Both the position numbers and the translations under genes were made by a program. The notes beneath the pieces were generated by a model that saw only the letters and a program-made list of their open reading frames with translations, was not told where the DNA came from and ran no database searches. A DNA stretch of 64,000 nucleotides from Helicocarpus griseus UAMH5409 (taxonomy: Eukaryota > Ascomycota > Eurotiomycetes > Onygenales > Ajellomycetaceae): positions 1-64,000 of the forward strand of contig PDNB01000146.1 in assembly GCA_002573585.1 (NCBI GenBank), written 5' to 3'. Shown here piece after piece: positions 57,782 through 64,000 of the stretch; the first letter of the stretch is position 1; each line of letters begins with the position of its first letter.

Positions 57782-59362
57782 CTACTCGGAGCCCTCCTGC
57801 GGGCTCATCGATTCCCCGTCAGGTATATCGGCTATATCTCCGTCATCCTCGACAGTTGTCTGAGACCCTTGCGGATGGCTCATTTCCTCTGAATCACCTT
57901 CTCCCGTTTGAGCGGCGGACGGACCATCGCTTCCCGGCCCAGGTTGCTCACCTTCTTCCATCTCATCATTAAATTGTGGATCAGATTCGACCTCTGAGGC
58001 TTCATTTTCATCCGTTTCTAAATTAGGCGATGCCACGTCTGCTCCTTCCCTTTCCTCCTCATTTCCACAAGTGCTTGATACATTCTCTGCTTGCGTAGAG
58101 TCCGGTTCATCTTCCATTTCAGCATCTACAGTATCACCACGGTCCTCTTGTGGTAGGTTTGCAGGAATATTCGGGTTTAGATCAAGCTGTTGAAGATATT
58201 GACTTCCCTGGAAGTGTTGTGGTATGGTTGTAGAAAGATTCGAGTCTTGATAATAACGTTGTTCAAGAGGTTGGTTTTCCTGGAAGTTTGCGGGGAAGTT
58301 TTCGCCATGTGACATCCCCTCGAGCTGATCGATGCCGATATTTTGTGGCTGGGAATTGGACATGATTTGAGTTTCAGCTGTATACTGCTGCGAATTGACA
58401 TTGCCCATACCATAATTGGTCTGTGGTGACGCGGAATAAAAGGTTGCAGTCATAGTCGGCCTTTGCGATGCTGACAGATCTCCACTTCCATATTGCTGTA
58501 GATAGGCATGTTCCATATCACGATAGACATGTTCCATGTCATGATAGACGTTTGACAATGGCTGGTGAGGGTGAGGGACTTCTTGCTCAGCTGGTGGGTT
58601 TTCTGAGGTCATATGTTCTTCTTGCATTGTTATGTCTCCAGGAATATTATGCTGCTGATTGGGAACAAAGTTGTAGGGCCCTCGGGCTGCAACGTCCGCT
58701 AGATGGTGGAGAGATGGTTGAACGGTTCGATCGGTAAGTGCAGTAGACGGTGAGAATGAAGCAAGTTCTGGATTGTATGGCACGGGAGTATTTGAAGGCC
58801 CCATAGAGACCATACCCAACGAGTGTGGGCCCTGGGGATATGGAGGGAATCCGCCGCTGGCGCTGCCGGTCAGATTCCCGAAGCCGTTGGTGAAGCCAGA
58901 ATGGCCTGTATAAATCAATCCTCCGTGGATCGCTAGGGGGTATTCACGTCTGTTATGAAAAAAGCTGGAGACATAGTTCATCGACGTTCCACTCAAAGTG
59001 AAATAATACTGCGGATCATAGAATCCCTGAGAAGCTGCCATGGCGCGATTTGCACGATACATATCGATTATCCTTTCGATAATCCAAGGGTCTTGTATGT
59101 GTGTCCCCGGAGGAAGATGCTCGAATGCCGGTGGCATGGGTGTAAGGCCTAGGACGACAAAGATATTTCGGAGACATTGGTAACAAGGAATGGAATTTAA
59201 CGGAGGGGGATAAGAGACGCAACGTGTGCTGCAGATTATGGGGTTACAGTAGCATCTATCTGGACCGTAGTGAAAGGGATGCTCACAACATCTGAGCGCA
59301 AAACACGGAAGCATAACTGCTTTATCGAAAACGACTTCATGTACGGAATATGTTCTGTCCAA
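57782..59362 (-). CDS. Unrecognised protein with Cys-rich N-terminus and acidic tail
   Basis: A single open frame of 526 residues that I do not recognise. Residues 15-65 hold many cysteines and histidines (MLPCFALRCCEHPFHYGPDR, then CYCNPIICSTRC and IPCYQC), a spacing that could bind zinc and resembles the N-termini of some uncharacterised fungal proteins. Residues about 80-130 look folded (HIQDPWIIERIIDMYRANRA). From about 150 on the sequence is low-complexity, rich in G, P, N, Q, S and Y. The last 100 residues are strongly acidic (DEMEEGEQPGPGSDGPSAAQ). No signal peptide or membrane segment is seen. A nuclear or regulatory role would fit the composition but is speculative. The length of the frame and its structured composition make it very likely a real gene; an additional upstream exon cannot be excluded. 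Confidence 0.7.
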   Translation of the reverse strand: MDRTYSVHEVVFDKAVMLPCFALRCCEHPFHYGPDRCYCNPIICSTRCVSYPPPLNSIPCYQCLRNIFVVLGLTPMPPAFEHLPPGTHIQDPWIIERIIDMYRANRAMAASQGFYDPQYYFTLSGTSMNYVSSFFHNRREYPLAIHGGLIYTGHSGFTNGFGNLTGSASGGFPPYPQGPHSLGMVSMGPSNTPVPYNPELASFSPSTALTDRTVQPSLHHLADVAARGPYNFVPNQQHNIPGDITMQEEHMTSENPPAEQEVPHPHQPLSNVYHDMEHVYRDMEHAYLQQYGSGDLSASQRPTMTATFYSASPQTNYGMGNVNSQQYTAETQIMSNSQPQNIGIDQLEGMSHGENFPANFQENQPLEQRYYQDSNLSTTIPQHFQGSQYLQQLDLNPNIPANLPQEDRGDTVDAEMEDEPDSTQAENVSSTCGNEEEREGADVASPNLETDENEASEVESDPQFNDEMEEGEQPGPGSDGPSAAQTGEGDSEEMSHPQGSQTTVEDDGDIADIPDGESMSPQEGSE

Positions 59363-61604
59363 TAACTATATTTTCGCGACGCCGGCGTCTGCTGGTATGT
59401 AAGTATTCGAAAAGGAACAAGAAGAAAAAGAGGAACACTACACGGTAATAGTATCATAGTCAGTACAACCCAACAGCGAAAAAAACTCAGGGAACAATTA
59501 GCTCCCAGACGAAAGGCCCGGGTACGCACCTATTATTCTGATAAACTCCAACCGCCAGGGCCGAGTTCGCACCGTTAGATTTGGTTAAGACCCGAGAACC
59601 GTGAAATAGGGCCAGCCTAGAGGATTACTTAGAATAAGACGCAACACGGCCTTTTATATACATCGCACTGCTATCCTTTGCCTCCTCGATGCGAAGGTCA
59701 GTTTCGGAAGCGCGAGATACATCACCCTATTGTCTGCAGCGGTAATCCCCACGAAGACCGAACTAGTCCTGATACACGGTGCCATGTTTGTTCTATTTTT
59801 TCCAAGTGCTAAGGTCAGTGCTTTGACGATCAGGTTCAAAACAAATTAGATTGAAAGTTTTCATACTATTTACAGCGGTAGTTACCATCGCGTTTAGCCT
59901 AGTTGTCTCGTGATATGTCATGCTCCTTCTAGTGGCCTTGCTCAAATGGCGGAGGTCAGTCTCGAAAAGATGGTTCATCCTACTAATCGTCCCGGCGGGT
60001 GCCGTTAGGATTTTGCTGAATCTATAAAAGAAATGCTTATCGGTAGCAGGACAGCAGGGGGCCACCGTATAAGTTCCGCTTTGTCGGGATTTGACAATCG
60101 AGGATGTAGGGCGGCGGGTCACCGTTTGGCATCTAAAGAAAACAGGTTAAAGTTCGGGGAACAAAAAATAGCGGTCTGAACCTTCCCCAGAAATCACCCG
60201 ATGCTGTTTTGTGCTTCGTGGGTTTCGTTGTTGTTTCGCGAACATGCACCGTTCCATGTTCGAAACAATTGCTTATCAAAGGAAGGAATTTGAAGTGTCA
60301 GTTCTGACAATGGGAACTCCCGCCATCCTGGTTAGTTGTTGGATGGTGCCGTTTACAAAGGGTCGCCGCTTAGGCGCCTACCGCGCTTAAATCAGTTAAA
60401 CTGCCAACCAACGTCATCATGCCCCCAGGAATAAGTAACCTTCTTTTTTCCTTTTGAATTGTTCAGCGCAAGGAAACATCCGAATGTACTGAAACCATGT
60501 TGCAGGAAATACATCACACTTCTTTGTTTCGCAGCCATGGCAACCGACCAGTCAGGCACCACGCAGCGTATCAGTAATAGGCGCCCGTTGGTACCCCACG
60601 AACTGTTAAATCACATTTGCCCAAAAGTCGTACAGTAAATCGCCCAGCGTCAGTATCTCCTAGTATGTAGCAGGAAACCTGTTGTCAGAGTAACACGCTA
60701 CTACTGTTGAAATAATGGTGGGAACCGAATCGTAAAACGGCCCAGCGTGGCTGAGACCAATGACGAGTGGTGCGGGACGACCCCGGACGCGGGTTATGTC
60801 GCAAAGTCTCACGGGGAAACAAAATTTGTTGGATGACTGGTTGGTCAAGATGGGGAATTGTTAAAGGAACAGACGGGATGTTGGGAAAGTATGAGAAAAA
60901 GACAAAAGAAAAATCTATTCCAGAGAAGTGAAGGAAAATGGGAGAAAATGGTTACTTGCAATGAACGCAATCAAGATTAATACCCAAACAGGACACAAGG
61001 GGTCTGATATACACAAGCAAAGGAAATATGTACTAGATAACCCAAAAAAAGACCCATTTGTAGCTTAACACTGTCCCCAATTTCACCCCGCGGTCTTGGC
61101 TTTTCCAATAAAAAAATGAACAGGGAATAAAAAGGAAAAAAGGGGGAAATAAATAAAAAAATATATAGGAAAAGGAAAAGGGGTAAAAAGAAGGAAAATG
61201 TCAAGCAAATCTAGACCAATGGTGGGGAGATGGTAGCCGTCCGCCCCCGGAATTGCAACAAAGCCAGCCCCTGCACAGGGGTTTTGTTGATAACCCAGTC
61301 ATACCCATCAAGCCAACATCGATCTGGATTCGCGAATGACTGGGGATTGGAAGCGAGGTTTCTGATTGAAGCTTTCACCTTGGCGAGCACCACAAAGAAG
61401 GCCGTCACTATCCAGCGTTTCGTCTAGGTAATATCGGGATTCGTTTGGCAAAAAGGAGAAATCGTGTTCGTCTTCGCATACAGCTCAGTGGTAGCTGTCC
61501 GCCCGACCCCCCTGTACACACCACCCCACCAAGTGGGATTTACTTTCTATAAAAACAACCACCACCAACTCCCCGCTCCGCACTCAGCAAACTACTACAC
61601 CCAT
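59363..61604. other. Intergenic region
   Basis: 2.2 kb between two leftward genes. It includes the probable promoter of the unrecognised gene and an AT-rich block at about 61090-61200 that is probably 3' region of the small membrane-protein gene or spacer. I see no supported gene. An isolated tRNA-like A-box at 61482-61494 lacks the rest of a tRNA. Confidence 0.45.
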
Positions 61605-61793
61605 CTATTGGCCTCCACGGGCAGCCTTGCGGCCCATCATCCATCTGTAGATGAAGAGGACGATAAGACCGACGCCAATGACGAAGAGAAGACAGAAGAC
61701 CAACATGACACCGGCGTTCTCGCCGGCCCAGTTGCTTCTCTTGGCGAGCTGTTGGACAGCCTCGTCCCGGGTGATCAAGCTGATAGCGGCCAT
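61605..61793 (-). CDS. 62-residue single-pass membrane protein
   Basis: A short frame of 62 residues: a hydrophilic N-terminus (MAAISLITRDEAVQQLAKRS), NWAGENAG, one clear transmembrane helix (VMLVFCLLFVIGVGLIVLFI) and a basic end (YRWMMGRKAARGGQ). The positive charges after the helix predict a cytosolic C-terminus. Small proteins with an NWA..N.GV motif, one helix and a basic tail are widespread in filamentous fungi, but I know of no assigned function. The upstream leader contains a plausible 155-bp intron (GTAAGC at 61994, CTAAC branch, CAG at 61840), and a pyrimidine-rich promoter-like tract lies further upstream on this strand. These support it as a genuine small gene. Confidence 0.7.
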   Translation of the reverse strand: MAAISLITRDEAVQQLAKRSNWAGENAGVMLVFCLLFVIGVGLIVLFIYRWMMGRKAARGGQ

Positions 61794-62420
61794 TGTGAGG
61801 GTGTTGTGAAGGGTGATATCAGGTTTATTACTGATAAATCTGGGAGCAGATAATTCGGTAAATGTTAGTCCTTTGTTCCGCGCTTGTGGGCAAATTCGAG
61901 CCACGACCGTGATTGTTTCAATTCCGGGTAAATCGATATGCGAAATTGTATTGCTCTGGATGGACAATTGGCTGGTCCTAGGGTGAATGCTTACAGGAGA
62001 TTGTGAAGAGGAGGTTGGAGAGGAGTGACTCAGTCGATATTTCGATGGTCAACTGGACGGATATTAGTAAATCTGCGCTGAGAAACGAAGCTCAATTCTC
62101 GCAATGCGACCGCAAAATTGAGGATTTAAAACCAGCCACGTCGAAACTGAAGTTCGAATTATCGAAGGATCCTCAAATCACTTTTTATTTTTGAAATTGG
62201 TGGCGGTGGTTGGACGGACGAAGTTGGCGGTCGCGGGCGGATAGGGCGGGAAGAGAGCTTCGGGATAGCGTGAAAAGAAAGCAAGCCACTTACAGGATAT
62301 GAGACGAACGATTGGAGGGGAAGAAGATAGTCAATTGGGAGCGACAACGGATAAGAATCACGCTGATGGAGGAGAGAGGAGAGGGGAGAGGGAGCTGGGA
62401 GTCAAGCGAACAGACGACGA

Positions 62421-62544
62421 TAGAGAGAGAGGGGAGAGGAGAGAGGAGAGGAAGAAGAGGGAGAAAAGAAGAAGTCGAGGGGAAGAAGAAGAGAGAAAGA
62501 GGAAAGAGAAAAGAGGGAAAAAAGAGGGAAGTCCCAAGGGCAAA
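62421..62544 (+). repeat. Polypurine tract (pyrimidine tract on the gene strand)
   Basis: About 120 bases almost wholly A and G on the plus strand. On the minus strand this is a CT-rich block about 630-750 bp upstream of the 62-residue gene, like the CT-rich promoter blocks seen before other genes here. It also explains the spurious charged frames on both strands. Confidence 0.75.
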
Positions 62545-62598
62545 ACAGTATGTAACAGGGCTAGATTGGAAATACACTAGTACGCGGGCAGCCTGGGC

Positions 62599-62627
62599 GG
62601 TATTTATGGGTATTTATGGGTATTTAT
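62599..62627 (+). repeat. GGTATTTATG short tandem repeat
   Basis: Three consecutive units of a 10-base motif, the last incomplete. Confidence 0.85.
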
Positions 62628-64000
62628 CACCGCAAATACGCCCGCGAGACCACGGCTGTCTTCTCCGAACCCGTACCATGGATACCGTAGTGTTACCGAA
62701 TTACAGTACGCTTTGTCATCCACTGCCAGCCAAAGAGGCCCAGTTTACACGCAGAGATAAGATACGCAGCCTGTATCCTTACTGCAATAACATACCCGAA
62801 CGTTTTCCATACCATACCGATAACAAACAAGGGGCTCAAGGAACCACTGGGCGACATCCGCATCATGAAAAATTTCTCTTGGTTCCAGCTTCTACCCGCA
62901 ACCGCAGGGATAAAAAATGTCTCTCTATATGTTGTTGAATTATCCAACTATAGCATCATTTGTGTGGTATATCTCTATGTGTCTACAATAATGGCTGCAT
63001 AACCGGCTAAACGCCCCGTATCATTTCACGTCCATCTCACCGAGAGCACGGCTACGATACCATCCCTCCCCCACGCATCTTCCTACTTACAAGCCACATG
63101 TGTGTTGTTGATGATGATGTTGCTGATGACAAGAACAATAATTGCGGTAAACATAACGGGCAGCTCTCGGACAATCCATCCATCATGCATCATTCAAAGG
63201 AAAGGGAAAAAAAAAAGGAATAAAAAACTGCTAACAAAAAAGGGCGAGGCGAAACTCTTTTTAATCCCGCAACCCAAATCCGGGCTGGTCGGCACGGCAT
63301 GGACAGTACGGTTGACTCCTCTTCGTTGTTCTGGGTCCCAGGAACAAACAGAAGAATCCAAATCCATTATCCGAAATGTAATTTCGGTCTTAAGAAGGAT
63401 AAGGGGGGAAGAGCTTAGAAAGGGAGAATTTAGCAAAAGGAACGCAAAAAGAATCCCATCTGAAGGTGGACACGAAACTATGGAGACTAAGCGACTATTC
63501 GGCTTACCTACCCACAACAGTAATAACAATTAATATCCCTTATCAAGTTATCAGCCATCAAATGCAGGTACATGTACCCCGGATTCGATCATCGAGGGCA
63601 ACGCAGGCGGACGAAGCACTCGAGATACATACGCGGACATACATACGTGATGTTTTATCCTTCCTAGGAGATGCATCGTCGTCCAGGCTGTATCGATGTT
63701 TCATGACAAAGTGCTGTAACAGTACGGTATCTTGGGAGCATGACGTCGCTTTTGCATTGATCTAGCCAATGGCCGTCTGATTATATATGCCCGTTCCCCG
63801 CCTGAACTCCACCGCAACTGGGCATCTGTTGCCTGCTATTGGCTCGGAAGCTCTTGGCCTCTGTAATTGCTGCTCCACTCGGTTGCGCTTTGCCGAGCAA
63901 TAGATTACATAAATTACGCGGATGTATTATTGGCATTATTGGCATTCTTCGCATTTTGGGCTTGCGGGATTTCCATTGCAGATGCCCAGCCATTCCCCAA

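Larger units (their letters stand above)
61794..64000. other. Right flank, promoter side of the small membrane protein
   Basis: 2.2 kb to the window end. It holds the leader and probable 5' intron of the 62-residue protein gene, a polypurine tract, a short TATTTATGGG tandem repeat and, further right, only short chance frames. The last bases include a small TATTGGCAT-type tandem near 63927-63952. Confidence 0.45.

Noticed and set aside
61482..61494. tRNA-like A-box AGCTCAGTGGTAG
   Set aside because: There is no B-box within the next 80 bases and no acceptor or T-stem pairing, so it is not a tRNA gene.
62312..62938. 208-codon plus-strand frame
   Set aside because: Its first third is the polypurine tract, which lacks stops, and the rest has random composition and no motif.

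Overview
The window looks like nuclear DNA of a filamentous ascomycete (Pezizomycotina), most likely a eurotiomycete. The genes have 0-3 short introns (54-140 bp), mostly with GTA(A/T)GT-like donors and CTAAC/CTAAT-like branch points. Promoters are CT-rich, and the gene set is typical of moulds: striatin of the STRIPAK complex, a Snt1-type double-SANT protein, a GH7 cellulase, an RTA1 family protein and a seven-helix receptor. The class-level placement is inference from gene architecture, not from a search.

Left half (about 1-38 kb) is a dense housekeeping block. In order it holds SNT1 (-), deoxyhypusine synthase (+), a very large MATH / USP-like / MORN / RING protein (+), the rRNA methyltransferase NOP2 (-), GET5 (+), striatin (-), the XPA homologue RAD14 (-), the GPI-synthesis subunit GPI19 (+), an ADP-ribosylglycohydrolase (-), a GH7 endoglucanase (+) and a small di-iron hydroxylase (-). 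NOP2/GET5, RAD14/GPI19 and hydrolase/cellulase are divergent pairs sharing intergenic promoters of 457, 345 and 877 bp. All splice joins given were read by eye from donor and acceptor sequences and checked for reading phase.

Right half (about 38-64 kb) is gene-poor. It holds a multiply frameshifted AGC-kinase/ankyrin pseudogene, a cAMP-receptor/Git3-like GPCR, an RTA1 protein, an unrecognised 526-residue protein with a cysteine-rich N-terminus, and a 62-residue single-pass membrane protein. Between them are multi-kilobase stretches with no convincing genes, microsatellites, guanine tracts, hairpins and a diverged dispersed repeat.

Most noteworthy are: (i) the MATH/USP/MORN/RING protein, whose peptidase fold seems to have lost all three catalytic residues and which ends in a Neuralized-like RING; (ii) the decayed kinase-ankyrin gene, whose ancestor already seems to have been a pseudokinase; (iii) a perfect 22-bp palindrome, a two-turn direct repeat upstream of GET5, paired G4-type tracts and a hairpin followed by a T-run. 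I found no CRISPR array, no rRNA or tRNA gene that stands up, and no intact transposon.
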